From Gloeophyllum trabeum ATCC 11539 (lineage: Eukaryota; Basidiomycota; Agaricomycetes; Gloeophyllales; Gloeophyllaceae): a DNA stretch of 64,000 nucleotides. Location of the stretch: assembly GCF_000344685.1 (NCBI RefSeq), contig NW_006920419.1:469169-533168 (forward strand), given 5' to 3'. How positions within the stretch are numbered: the stretch's first letter is position 1; every line of letters starts with the position of its first letter. Shown here one piece after another: positions 11,828 to 23,676 of the stretch. A program made the position numbers and the translations under genes. Under the pieces are notes generated by a model. The model saw nothing but the letters and a program-made list of their open reading frames with translations, was not told where the DNA came from and ran no database searches.

Positions 11828-12208
11828 CGTGGCCACACTCCCGCGGCGCCTGGTCATCTCTGGCCCGGGGATGTGCCATGGGGGCGGGGTATAAGAGCGG
11901 CGGGGCATGCCCCAGACGGAGTAGTACGCGCCTCGATGACTCTCCTACTTGACTTTGCTTTCCAGACTCCCTCCCACGCCGTATGTATCCCTGGGACAGA
12001 AGCACGCGTTGTCCACCCGCGCTCACACTCCCCGACGAGTCTCCTGCTAAACTCGCATCGTCGACCGACCTGCGTACCCCCGCCTCTTGCTGCGAAGCCT
12101 CCCATGCGCCCGTCTTCTCAGCCGTGGCGGCACCGAGTCAGGCACGTATGCGTGTTGGTGAGCCACCGTGACCGCACCCTCCACCCTCCACCGTAACCGC
12201 ACTCCCGC

Positions 12209-12240
12209 TTCCCTGCTCCCTGCTCCCTGCTCCCTGCTCC
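12209..12240 (+). repeat. four tandem copies of a CTCCCTG-type heptamer
   Basis: The heptamer TCCCTGC is repeated head-to-tail about four times in a pyrimidine-rich intergenic stretch: a minisatellite seed with no coding frame across it. Confidence 0.85.
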
Positions 12241-13397
12241 ATTCTGCAACCTGAACGGGGAGGCAAGTAGGCACAGCCCGGGGAGAGGATAACGTGTATC
12301 TGAGCTAACATCAACCTCGCCCGACCACTGACTCTCGCGGGCTCGGATCGGGTGGGTGGGTGGCCGTCTGTAAGGATATGTTGCAGTAAGTAGTACATAT
12401 ATATATAGCGTGCCTCGGAACCATCACCAGCGCCGTCCGCGTCGATCCCCCTGACGGGACGGTACCGAACGCACGCTGATATTAATCCAGGACTGGCGCT
12501 GCAGTTGGGGATGTACCGCCACCGTGATGGGACTGGGCGTGCGTGGCCGTATCATAGGAACAGCGGGGTGGGTCCGTCGCCTGTCCACATCCATATCTCG
12601 GAGTTCCGTCCTGCGTGCTCTCGAGAACGTTCGCTATCTCGCAATGATGCCACCTGCAGCGGGGATAAGTACATTTGTTGGGTATGTACATAACGTGAGC
12701 ATAGCGGGCATATTCCCGAAGAGGCAGCCCTCCTTCCGTGTCCAGCGGCCGACGGCCGTGGATATCCAATAGACGGAATCAAACGGTTATCTAAACTTGA
12801 ACGCTGCAGGAGAGTGGATCAGTAGAGTGGTTGCGGCCGCCAGCCGACAACGGGCGCTGGGTCGGCGCCGGGGGACAGCGAATTCGAACAAGCACGGATG
12901 ATAGAGGGGTGATGTTCCAGGCACAGCTTGACTGGATGGCAGGACGGACCCCCACCGAGGACGCATGTCCGATGGTCGGACGATGTAATTGTGGGATGTC
13001 ACGTTATTGTCACGGTAGGAAAAGAAATGTTTTGTCTCAGAATGCATACATCGATAGTGGACATGAATGGTGTCAATCTGCCATGAGCCGATAAATCGAT
13101 TGCAGGGAAGACGATGCACATGCGCAGGCAGCGTTTGGGCGGCACCGCAACTAGGCGATCGCCGCACAAGATACTATTGTGTCTGAGACGCTGCTGTGTG
13201 TATGGAAGGACGCTCGACGTCGAGCACGGTTGTATGCAGCAATCATACGAGTCACGGCAGGGAAGCGAAAGTGGCGTCCTCCGAGCGCGAACGGAGGACG
13301 GCAGATGCGCCGTGTGAACTTTGGGGACGGAGGACGGACATATGGCCGTTTTTTATAGTAGCCTGATCCCGACCCACTGCTTTTGCCAGCCCACACG

Positions 13398-13405
13398 TAT
13401 AAATA
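13398..13405 (+). promoter_or_regulatory. TATA box of ATP-citrate lyase
   Basis: TATAAATA 79 bp before the ACL start codon, followed by a C-rich, CT-biased leader typical of strongly expressed fungal genes. Confidence 0.6.
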
Positions 13406-13483
13406 CCGCCTGCCGCTCCTCGCCCCCGCCTTACGCCCCGTCACCCATCCCCGTCGCAAAAGGTGTAGCCAGAGCCGCCCAGC

Positions 13484-16400
13484 ATGTCTTCCAAAGGTAC
13501 GTCCCCGCCGCTGCCCCCGTCGCCCACACCCTTACCCGCCCCCCAGCCATCCGCGAATACGACGCAAAGCTGCTCCTCGCCTACTGGCTCCCCCGCAGCC
13601 CCTCCGTCTCCTCCGAGCCGCTCGCGACGCAGTTCAGCTACCCCGAGCCGCGCGTCGCCCAGATCTCCTGGGACCCCGACACCAACACCCTCACGCCCGA
13701 GAACCAGCTCCCCGGCTGGGTCTCGTCGACCAAGCTCGTCGCCAAGCCCGACCAGCTCATCAAGCGCCGTGGCAAGGCGGGCCTCCTCGCGCTCAACAAG
13801 GACTGGCCCGAGGCAAGGCACTGGATCGAGCAGCGCGCGGGCAAGCCCCAGAGGGTGAGTACGGTTTCGGTGCTTATCAGTGATTAGTGTCTGTCTTGTT
13901 ACGTTGAGACGGGGACATGCGCAGTCCGGTCATCGTCCCGCTAGTCCCATTAGTGCGTCTCGGGGCGCTAGTCTTCCAGTTTCAGTCTCTTTCTCTTGTT
14001 CGATTCACTCGTCGGACGCGCCCGACATGCTGTTGTCGGTCGAGACGCGCTAGATTAGCGTCACGTGACGCATATATTCACATGTTTTCCCCTTTCCAGA
14101 GTGCACGCATTCATCTTTCAGCCGGACGCTGACCTCCTACTCTGCACAGGTCGAGAGCACCGTCGGCACGCTCAACACCTTCATTGTCGAACCCTTCCTC
14201 CCCCACCCTTCCAACACCGAATTCTACATCTGCATCACCTCCTCCCGCGATGAGGACACCATCCTCTTCACCCACGAGGGCGGCGTCGACATCGGCGACG
14301 TCGACGCCAAGGCCCTCCGCCTCTCCGTCCCCATCCTCAAGCCCTTCCCCTCGCGCGCCGAGGTCGAGGCCGCGCTCCTCCCGCACGTCCCCGCCGCCAA
14401 GAAGGCGACGCTCGTCGACTTTATCGTCCGCCTCTACTCCGTCTACGTCGACCTCCACTTTGCGTACCTCGAGATCAACCCGCTCGTGGTGCTCGACGGC
14501 GAGAACGGCAAGGAGCCGCAGGTGCAGTACCTCGACATGGCCGCGAAGCTCGACCAGACCGCCGAGAGCATCTGCGGGCCCAAGTGGAGCATCGCGCGCG
14601 ACCTGAGCGTGTACGACGGCGGCGCCAAGGGCAGCGCCGCGAGCTCCGGCAGCAAGGTCAACGCCGACCGCGGCCCGCCGATGGTCTGGCCCGCGCCGTT
14701 CGGCCGCGACCTCACCAAGGAGGAGGCGTACATCCAGAAGCTCGACGCCTCGACCGGCGCGTCGCTCAAGCTCACCGTGCTCAACCCGAACGGCCGTATC
14801 TGGACGATGGTCGCCGGCGGCGGCGCCTCGGTCGTCTACTCGGACGCGATCGCCGCGCACGGCTTCGCGCACGAGCTCGCGAACTACGGCGAGTACTCCG
14901 GCGCGCCCTCGGAGGGCCAGACGTACGAGTACGCGAAGACGATCCTCGACCTCATCACGCGCGGCGAGGTGCGCAAGGACGGCAAGATCCTCATCATCGG
15001 CGGCGGCATCGCCAACTTTACCAACGTCGCCGCCACCTTCAAGGGCATCATCCGCGCGCTCAAGGAGTTCAAGCAGGGGCTCGTCAACCACGGCGTGAAG
15101 ATCTACGTGCGCCGCGGCGGGCCGAACTACCAGGAGGGGCTCAAGGCGATGCGTCTCCTCGGCGAGAGCCTCGGCGTGCCGATCCACGTCTTCGGCCCGG
15201 AGACGCACATCACGGCGATCGTCCCGCTCGCGCTGGGCGTGCCGCCGAAGGAGAAGAAGGGCGGCGCCGCGCAGCAGGTGCCCGTGTCGATCCCGAGCAC
15301 GCCGCCGCCGGCGCGGGGCGAGGTCGTGCAGGGCGAGGAGGGCGTCGGCGCGATCCGCGCGGACGGCGAGCGCACGCAGGCGCAGGACCAGATTGTGCGC
15401 TTTGAGAATGTGGCGCACGGCGCGCGCCCGTGGTACCGGCCCTTCGATGCGAGCACGCGCTCGTTCGTGTATGGCCTGCAGCCCCGTGCGATTCAGGGCA
15501 TGTTGGACTTTGACTATTCGTGCGGGCGCGAGACGCCGAGTGTGGCGGCGATGATTTATCCGTTTGGCGGGCACCATATTCAGAAGTTCTACTGGGGCAC
15601 GAAGGAGACGCTGTTGCCGGTGTATACGAGCGTTGAGGAGGCGGTGGCGAAGCACCCCGATGTGGATGTTGTGGTCAACTTTGCGTCGAGCCGGAGTGTG
15701 TACTCGAGCACGCTTGATATCCTCAAGCACTCGCAGATCAAGGTGAGTGTATGCGGTCTGGTTTCGTATGCATGTGTCTAATGTGATTTTGCAGGCTATT
15801 GCTTTGATTGCTGAGGGTGTCCCCGAGAGGCACGCCCGCGAGATCCTGCACATCGCCAAGGGCAAGGGCGTCCTCATCATCGGCCCCGCGACCGTCGGTG
15901 GCATCAAGCCCGGCTGCTTCAGGATCGGCAACTCTGGCGGTATGATGGACAACATCATCTCATCCAAGCTGTACCGCCCCGGCTCCGTCGGCTACGTCTC
16001 CAAGTCGGGCGGTATGTCGAACGAGCTGAACAACATCCTCTCGTTGTACACGAACGGCACGTACGAGGGTATCGCCATCGGCGGCGACCGCTACCCCGGG
16101 ACGACGTTCATCGACCACCTGCTGCGCTACGAGACGGACCCCGAGTGCAAGATGCTCGTCCTCCTGGGCGAGGTTGGCGGCGTCGAGGAGTACCGCGTCA
16201 TCGAGGCGGTGAAGAAGGGCCAGATCAAGAAGCCGATCATCGCATGGGCGATCGGGACGTGCGCGAAGATGTTCAGCACGGAGGTGCAGTTCGGGCACGC
16301 GGGGTCGCTCGCGAACTCGGACATGGAGACGGCGGACGCGAAGAACCCCGCGATGCGCGCGGCGGGCTTTATCGTGCCGGACACGTTCGAGGAGCTGCCC

Positions 16401-17567
16401 GACGTGCTCGAGGAGACGTACAAGCAGCTCGTCGCGCAGGGCACGATCGTGCCCAAGCCCGAGCGCGAGCCGCCCGTCATCCCCATGGACTACAAGTGGG
16501 CGCAGGAGCTCGGGCTTATTCGGAAGCCTGCCGCGTTCATCTCGACAATCTCGGACGAGCGGGGCCAGGAGCTTATGTACGCCGGTATGCGCATCTCGGA
16601 TGTGTTCAAGGAGAACATCGGCCTCGGCGGTGTCGTCTCGCTTTTGTGGTTCAAGAGGCGTCTCCCCGAGTATGCCACGAAGTTCATCGAGATGGTGCTC
16701 ATGCTTACCGCTGACCACGGCCCCGCCGTGTCCGGGTACGTCATCTTTCCCTTTTACTCATTTCTTGCCTCTGACCACGTTATCCAGTGCGATGAACACC
16801 ATTGTCGCCACTCGTGCCGGCAAGGACCTGATCTCCTCGCTTGCCTCCGGTCTTTTGACCATTGGTAGCCGATTCGGTGGCGCCCTCGACGAGGCAGCCG
16901 CTATGTTCTCGAGCGCGCGCGACCGTGGCCTCACGCCGCGTGAGTTCGTCGACGAGGCGCGGAAGCAGAACAAGCTGAGTAAGTGGTTGCCTTGTGGTCC
17001 AATCGAGTGACGCCGTGCTGACAGCAGCCCTGTAGTCAGCGGTATTGGCCACAAGATCAAGAGCGTCAACAACCCCGATCTCCGTGTGCAGCTCGTCAAG
17101 GAGTACGTCCTCAAGAACTTCCCGGCGCACAGTCTGCTCGACTACGCCCTGGCTGTCGAGAAGGTGACGACCGCGAAGAAGGATACCGTGAGTGCAAACT
17201 GCGTTGCAAGGCCAATTGCTTTGTCTAATCTAGTCTATACTAGCTCATCCTGAACGTCGACGGTTGCATTGCCGTCTGCTTCGTCGATCTCCTGCGCGAT
17301 TGCGGTGCCTTCAGCGCTGAGGAGGCTGATGAGTACATTAAGGTCAGTGCGATCGTCGTCGTCCTCTCTTCACGCATGCTGACCTTCGTCATCTCCCAGA
17401 TTGGTACTCTGAACGGTCTCTTCGTTCTCGGCCGCAGCATCGGCTTCATTGGCCACCACCTCGACCAGAAGCGCCTGCGCGCTCCCCTCTACCGCCACCC
17501 CGCGGACGACATCTTCATCAACATGGCCGACGTTACGCAGCCGCGCGTGCTGGGCAAGATGCAATAG
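13484..17567 (+). CDS. ACL: ATP-citrate synthase (ATP-citrate lyase), single-chain form
   Basis: Exons are 13484-13496, 13547-13854, 14150-15742, 15795-16735, 16788-16978, 17036-17187, 17244-17342 and 17400-17567, all joined in frame. Product begins [18 protein letters not shown] and ends QPRVLGKMQ. The N-terminal ATP-grasp/citrate-binding half ([25 protein letters not shown]), the CoA-binding/ligase region ([33 protein letters not shown]), the phospho-histidine loop [10 protein letters not shown] and the C-terminal citrate-synthase-like part ([28 protein letters not shown] end) are all present. The enzyme cleaves cytosolic citrate with ATP and CoA to acetyl-CoA and oxaloacetate, feeding lipid synthesis and histone acetylation. 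Ascomycetes usually split it into two genes; here both halves are one polypeptide, as in animals and basidiomycetes. A low-complexity Ala/Gly/Ser linker sits near 14610-14650. Confidence 0.97.
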
Positions 17568-17914
17568 ACGATTCTCCTCATCCTCAATATCAATGCCAAT
17601 GTCATGGGTTTGTGCTCCATATAGAGTTGTTGTTTTCTTTTGGATTTGCGTCAATGCTCTCGTCACGGACACCAGTATCTACGTTGCTCTCTGTAATCCT
17701 GTTTTCGCTATCGCTAATTAGACGACGTAATGAAAGCATGAACAAATGATATCCAGATCCTAAGGCTTAAGGATGACTGCAGTCAAGCGGGATGCTATCC
17801 TCTACGAACTAACTTTGATACACTGCTGTCCATATACATCATAGCTGTACAATTGCGAGGTGATTTGTCATGCAATATAGATATGCATCCAGTGTGAAAC
17901 TGCGAGAGAAGTAA
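17568..17914. other. 3' flank of ACL
   Basis: AT-rich sequence after the ACL stop; no gene seen. It ends at the target-site TA of the inverted-repeat element. Confidence 0.5.
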
Positions 17915-17916
17915 TA

Positions 17917-18547
17917 CTATCATTTTGGGGGTTCTGTCAAGACTTCGGAAAATGACCTGCCACAGGCCCGCTCCTTGGACAATCATTTACTTTCAGACAG
18001 GCATCATAATAAACCCTCCTAAGTACCATCTGCGCAAATAACGACCTCAATTGACTGGGTACAATATAACAGAGAGAGATGCCGGTGATAGACCCACAGT
18101 CGCAGGTAGTTCTGTCAAAGCGTCACACGCGAGTCACAGTAAGGAATCCGCGCCAATTTCGTCACGCATTTGTCACGCCCAGGACCCTTGCACTTCTGTC
18201 AAACATACGATACGAGCAGTTGGGATTGCTTTAACACCAATCGGGCGGGTGAACCATGCTTAGCTACATAATACAGTGTTACCCAACTAGCTGATATTTG
18301 CCGGAAGACTATAGGCCGAGAGATCTAATGCATCAGGCCTGTTTCTCATGGTTACACTGGGCTGTTTGCACAGTATTCGTCCTCCCATTCAACAATGGTA
18401 GAAGATATGATAGTTCTGACTTCACAGGCGTCCTCTACGGGTTACAATTCACCTATGTACCAATCCGCTAAGCCACCCGTTGCATGTTTGTCGAGATTTC
18501 GGAGTTCTGTCAAAAATCTGACTTTGACAGAACCCCCAAAATGATAG
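17917..18547. mobile_element. 631-bp non-autonomous DNA transposon with 24-bp TIRs and TA target site
   Basis: The first 24 bases (CTATCATTTTGGGGGTTCTG...) are the exact reverse complement of the last 24 (18524-18547). The element is bounded on both sides by the dinucleotide TA (17915-17916 and 18548-18549), the insertion signature of the Tc1/mariner/pogo superfamily. No transposase frame is present, so it is non-autonomous. The TIR-derived motif TTCTGTCAA recurs inside near 18112, 18194 and 18504, and GTCAC is repeated four times between about 18121 and 18177. These could be transposase-binding subterminal repeats. Confidence 0.75.
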
Positions 18548-18569
18548 TACTTGTATGTCCTACCACTGC

Positions 18570-20214
18570 TCATGGCTGGTTCGCATGAGCCTCAACCCCA
18601 GCTGCTGGCTTTCCACCATGTTCTACTGGTACCTCCCGCACCACCAATTCAATATCCCTGATCTCGGCTTGAGACTCTGTGTCCGTTGGCACTGGCCTGG
18701 ATGCAAATTGCATAGTAGATGCCATGCCTGTGTTTTGTGATCCGTGGGTTTGCTCCCAAGTCTTGCCTAGGGCCACAAGGATGGTAATGGAGGCTGGTAC
18801 AATTCCCTGGCAAGAGGTAACTTACATATCAGAAAGACATGAAATAGTATATTGAGACATACAGAGAGACCCCATGAGAGCCTACTTAGGATGACCTAGA
18901 ATATTCCAACTGAGCTTTCAGCTTTGCTCTACTATGGTATTATTATGATTCACTGACAGCTGGGATACCAGTGGAGTCTAGGACAGAAAAGATACCGGAA
19001 AGGACACTGAAAAGTGCATATGCAGCACCTGATTCAATGCTATGATGCATTGTGAGAACATCAATGTGGCATGCTCATACAGGTGGGATCTCACATGAGA
19101 AACATCAAGGAAAGATATCTTTCTGAATGCTTGTTGTGAGGATGTCTTCTGGCCATCTGACGAGCCCTCCACAACATGGAAGCTAAGTGCAAAGCAAGCA
19201 TTAGCAGGTAAAGCAGAGCACTTTGTATTGAGATGCACTATACCAATTATTGTAGTCATGGTGATATTTGTAACAAATACCAAGACATAGAAGCTATTGC
19301 TGAAACTAAGCTGGAGGGAGTTGAGGGCTTGAACTCTTGCTGGTATTGATGTAGTCGTTGCTGATATGTCATGCCTTGTATTGCTGATTATTGCACCTAC
19401 AACCACCTGACCACCACCAGTGACTTGGAGGAGTACAGTGAGTGATCTCTTCAGATTGTGTGTTGTACTCACCACCCTCACCAACGAGTAATACCATGCC
19501 AGTGATCAAAACCCAAGTCTTTCCCCCTGAAATTATAACTGCACGCCACATCTACAATGTAGAATTGATGATTTCACTCCATATAAATGGGAATAGAACC
19601 TCATATACCAGCAAGATGTCTGCAAGTAGACTTGTAGGATGTTCAGTGAATGTAAGGCATGAAGAACACAAAAAGACCTACACTGTTGCATTCTCCAGTG
19701 CAGAGGTGATAGTAGCAAACAAATCATTGATGTCAGCTTCCTTGGCAAACAGGTCAAGGGTGCTTTCATCCTTCACAGGCTTTCCATATAGGTATAGAGC
19801 ATCTGTTGTCCAGAACAATGCTAGAAAATAACACACTGCATCTGCAGTTGTAAGGATAAGTGTGACTATGGAAAAGATCAAAAGTTGCTGGTTTGCATGT
19901 CCAGCTTTCTCCCTGTGCACTAGGAGCCAAACCGAGATTAAAACCACAAGAACATATAACCCTAGAGTATAGTTAGACATGTACATGACCAGAAGGTTGT
20001 TTTCAATGCTGACCATAAAGCAATGCCTGCATCTACATGGATGTCTGTATGATATAGCCTGTTCACTGCAAGAAGTAGAGAACATACAAACACTTCCAGA
20101 ATTACCACCTGTAAGGACACCTGTAGCATGGAATTGTGAAGGTCTCGTAGACCACACACCTGCAAGCGAGAAGGAGAGACCATGGCAGGTGCAAGGACAG
20201 GCAGATGCCAGCAA
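18570..20214 (-). CDS. multi-spanning fungal membrane protein of unknown function
   Basis: A minus-strand, multi-exon gene rich in hydrophobic segments. Examples are LGLYVLVVLISVWLLV, LLIFSIVTLILTTADAVCYF, ILLVYEMWRAVIISG, VLITGMVLLVGEG and SFYVLVFVTNITMTTIIG, then ESGAAYALFSVLSGIFSVL and GIVPASITILVALGKTW. A hydrophilic tail (DTESQAEIRDIELVVREVP) follows to the stop at 18570. This layout, including the ESGA and GI-P-TILVALG signatures, matches a family of seven-helix-like integral membrane proteins common in Agaricomycetes and of unknown function. Compared with relatives the segment after LLVY looks short, so one exon may be missing or mis-spliced. The start is uncertain: in-frame ATGs exist at 19986 and 19980, with the frame open to 20214. 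Confidence 0.6.
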
Positions 20215-20617
20215 GGATTTGTATAGTAGTGCAATGCACAGTAGTGGAAGAGGTTAGTGAACTCTTAAAGCCTATAGGGTCAGGGAGGAACAAAAATGTA
20301 TCATTGAGTATATTTAGAAGAAAGTTGTTGGATGGTGCTGTACGGAAGCACTATCTGCTTCATCACGTCTCACTTGTTCTATCTGTCATCTTCACTGACC
20401 ATCATACAATCCATCTACTGTCCCCACAAGTTATTGTTACATGCATTCCCAGAGTCCATATCACTCCACCTCAAGGTTCTAATAAGATCCAAAGCAAAAT
20501 ATAGGCCGGGTTTGCACATCTGGTCACTCAGACAGAGCAATGATTTCACTATAATACACATGTATTGCAATACAATCTATCATTCACATGAGATAGCGCC
20601 CGATAGCAAAACACCAA
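20215..20617. other. intergenic, AT-rich
   Basis: Between the membrane-protein gene's upstream side and the CSN5 stop codon. No supported gene. Confidence 0.4.
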
Positions 20618-22094
20618 TCAGTTGAGAGACATCGTCGTATCCATGACCTCCTCAGCACGAGCTAAAGATGCAGCCGGGGTTGCACCGGGTCGAAGGGAGA
20701 ATATCACATCTTTTATGACTTGTGAGATAAGGCCGTGCTGCGCCTCCACGGCGATCTTCATGCTGCAATGCATTAGAGGCTCAGTGGAGTCAAGGGAAGA
20801 TGTGAACATGAGAGAGACACGGACCTATCTCGGACGCTCTTCGTGAGCTGACTGTCTTCTTTCTTCTTTGTTTCCTTCTGGGATGGTATGAGAATGTTGA
20901 GCAAACATGGAAGATGTAGGAAAAGAGGGCACCTTCGGGCCATCAGTGTCGTCTTTGAGCGATGGTAGGGTAGGGCGCGAGCTCTGCACGGTCGTCTGCG
21001 CCTTCGCGAGTTTCTGATGCAAATCACTCAACTGAGATACGGCATACTCGCGATTCTATGTGGCGCAGTCAGCGTCACTTAGGTCCCCCCTTTCACATAC
21101 GAAGACACGCACGGAAATCAGCGGACTCTGGCTGAGGGTGTTCACCCAGTACTTATTCCACAGCAGGCCCAGTAGCTCGTTGTCCAGACTCGACTTGAAT
21201 ATCTCCACCTCCAGCGGGTAGTACTGGTCCGCGTGAACACCGAAGTCCTCGATCTTGCTTAGCGGGATGGATTGGTACTCGGAGCTGGAGCTCGATTCGG
21301 GCTTGTGGTTCTCCGGGTATGTGCGGAAAGCGCCGATGTCGACCTTTCCTGCGGAGATGGTGCGGTTGGGGTCGATCTTAGCAACCGGAAACATCAACCT
21401 GCCAGAAGAAGAGATGACCAACGGAAAGAACTTACCACGACGGCAACAAAGGGGTCGGTGTATTTCTGGTTGTTCATCTGCGTGGAGACATCGATTCCAG
21501 ATAGCCAGCAGCCGTACCCTGGGTGAGAGTGGTACCAGCCAACGGCATTCTCTAATCGTCCAACCTGCCAAGCTTCGTCGCGCCAGGTTCACTTGAAACA
21601 CTATATGCGCGTACCTTCTCGCTCCCTTGAATGTATTGCACCATGTACTCGTTCGCCTCGTTTGCAGCATTCACTCGCGTCTCCGTACCTTGCACAGGTA
21701 GCGCAAAAGAGTCCATAACGACCATCGCATCTCCCACAACTTTGCCCTGCATAAGGCCCATAATTTCGTACGGTACACCCGATCGTGCATGGATGACCTG
21801 CGTGCAGCGCCTCTGAGTTACAGCACATCCTTCCGCCGAGAGAGAAGCCCACCATCTTAATCAATGCCACTGCAGATATTCTACATTTCTTGAAGTGTTT
21901 GGGACTGTGAGCCGACAGTAAGCACTGGTGGACGCGAGGACCGTGGCGTGAATATACTCTTTTGTCCAAGGGGCCTCCTTATCGAGCCTCTTCGCGGCAT
22001 CCTTGTCATATCGATATATCTCATCTTCTGGAGACACCTCCAGTATGTCGTTCGTCAACGAGAACGTCTTGAACGCTGTATCATTCGCAGACAT
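20618..22094 (-). CDS. CSN5: COP9 signalosome subunit 5 (JAMM deneddylase)
   Basis: ATG at 22094 ([18 protein letters not shown]), stop at 20618, several short introns. The MPN+ domain is clear: the [13 protein letters not shown] lead-in, EIMGLMQGK carrying the conserved Glu, and the zinc-binding JAMM motif [17 protein letters not shown] (H-x-H...D). After that come [27 protein letters not shown] and the C-terminal helical part ([20 protein letters not shown] ... [12 protein letters not shown]). CSN5 removes NEDD8 from cullins in the COP9 signalosome, controlling cullin-RING ligases. All metal ligands are present, so it should be active. The gene is divergent from eL20, with a shared upstream region of about 0.3 kb. 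Confidence 0.95.
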
Positions 22095-22416
22095 CGTCGA
22101 GGACAAAGTGTAGTCCTGGCGGTGGCGCGTCCTTGCGTCCGGCGTCCAGACCGGCGATTGATTTCGGCGTGTGCCGAGCCAACCGCTATTTGCCGTAGCA
22201 GTACCAATTCTGCATCGCAACCTTGAGCTGGTCATCGTCGGCGGCGTCCTCAAGCTCACTACAAGACCCTACTCAACGCCGTGAGTGTCTTTCTGCTCGC
22301 TGTCAGCCCCGTAGACGTTGTTGGAAGGGTTCTGGGAGGGGTTGTGCCGCTGCATGGGATGGATTGGACCACTGTGGTACGGATGTAACTAACCCAACTT
22401 CGCCTCTGTTCTGCAG
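22095..22416. promoter_or_regulatory. shared CSN5/eL20 upstream region with a 5'-UTR intron
   Basis: The 322 bp between the two divergent start codons. On the plus strand, GTGAGT at about 22280 and a branch-like CTAAC plus CTGCAG just before ATG 22417 outline an intron in the eL20 leader. The putative leader exon has no ATG near the donor. Leader introns are common in ribosomal protein genes. Confidence 0.5.
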
Positions 22417-23118
22417 ATGCCTCTTCAAGAATACCAGGTTGTGGGGCGCCACCTGCCCACGGAGTCGGAGCCCACTCCCAAAATCTACCGCATGCGCATC
22501 TTCGCGCCCAACGAGGTCGTCGCTAAGTCGCGTTTCTGGTATTTCCTCAGGTGCGTGTGCCGTGCGATCGACCCTCTACCTGTACCAATTTCCCATATCC
22601 CGCAGACAGCTCAAGAAGGTCAAGAAGGCCAATGGCGAGATCATCGGCGTGAACGTTGTGTGTATCTTAATCCCATGCAGCCGTGCAAGTGGCAGGCGGA
22701 CGGGAGCTAATCGTCGTCCTCGGGGGACGCTTTTTGTAGATCCATGAGAAGAAGCCGCTGAAGATCAAGAACTTCGGTATCTGGATCCGCTACGACTCGC
22801 GCTCGGGCACGCACAACATGTACAAGGAGTTCCGTGAACTCACACGAGCGGACGCCGTCAAGGCCCTCTATCAGGACATGGCTGCCCGCCACCGTGCCCG
22901 GTTCCGGTCTATCCACGTTTGTCTCCTCTTCTCCCTTCCATGATACCCCTTCTCAATGCATGATCTAGATTCTCCGGGTTGTCGAGATCGAGAAGACCGC
23001 CGATGTCCGCCGGCCATACATCAGGCAACTCCTCACCCCCAAGCTCAAGTTCCCCCTCGCCCACCGCGTCTTCAAGGCGAAGTCGACGTTCGTCGCACAC
23101 AGACCCACTACTTTCTAA
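22417..23118 (+). CDS. RPL20: 60S ribosomal protein eL20 (L18a/L20)
   Basis: The start is ATG 22417 directly after a splice acceptor; stop TAA 23116-23118. Product begins [17 protein letters not shown] and continues [20 protein letters not shown]. After an intron it reads [16 protein letters not shown], then [38 protein letters not shown], and ends [15 protein letters not shown]. This is the complete eL20 fold of about 177 residues with its standard end. It is a structural protein of the large ribosomal subunit at the subunit interface. Three short introns lie in the coding part (after YFLR, after GVN and after RSIH). Confidence 0.95.
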
Positions 23119-23676
23119 TTGGGTATGTAGTCACGGTCAAAAGGCCTTTGCCGGGTACTGTGGGCAGCGGTGCTGCGAGCATGTTCATGCGATGCTATGT
23201 ATTCCCGCTACGTGCGCTATCATGATTATATGGAATATGTGCTCCATCTGCCTGACATCACCCGGGGTGAAGCAGTGTTAGTCCTGTATATACGCCGAGA
23301 TCATGGTGCCGTCGATCTACCACTCGCGACAACATGGCGTTCAATTGCAGCCACAACAGCCAACATCTTAAATTTCTCCGCTAATGAGCGCAATAATGAT
23401 ACATATCTCCTGCTAATTTACAACGCGCTGCAACTGATCCTACAACTGATACTATGGGTTGCGGTCTGTATTGACTGCAGGACCGGCTCAAGAGGTGTCT
23501 CGGCTCGTACATAGGTGCTATCACTTCGTCCCATCTGGATACGAACAAAAAGCTCTAACGCCAGTAATCTTGGCAGCACCTCACGGGCCAAATCAAATGG
23601 ATATCCGGGTGCATCCTTGGCACACCGAGACCCCGCACCCTGGACATTGCTTGAGCGCAAATTGATGAGTCGATCA
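23119..23676. other. intergenic between convergent genes
   Basis: 3' flanks of eL20 (+) and the RBR gene (-). No coding evidence. Confidence 0.4.

Larger units (their letters stand above)
11662..13397. other. GC-rich intergenic region
   Basis: No supported gene. Short overlapping GC-rich frames are present on both strands but carry no domain, signal peptide or consistent splice pattern. Contains the poly-G run and the CTCCCTG repeat listed separately. Its right end is the ATP-citrate lyase promoter. Confidence 0.5.

Noticed and set aside
12209..12240. CRISPR-like or telomeric array
   Set aside because: Only a four-copy heptamer with no spacers and not a fungal telomere motif.
14111..15967. 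618-codon open frame antisense to ATP-citrate lyase
   Set aside because: Antisense shadow of a GC-rich coding exon; arginine/leucine/aspartate-rich composition, no motifs, while the sense strand is an unmistakable enzyme.
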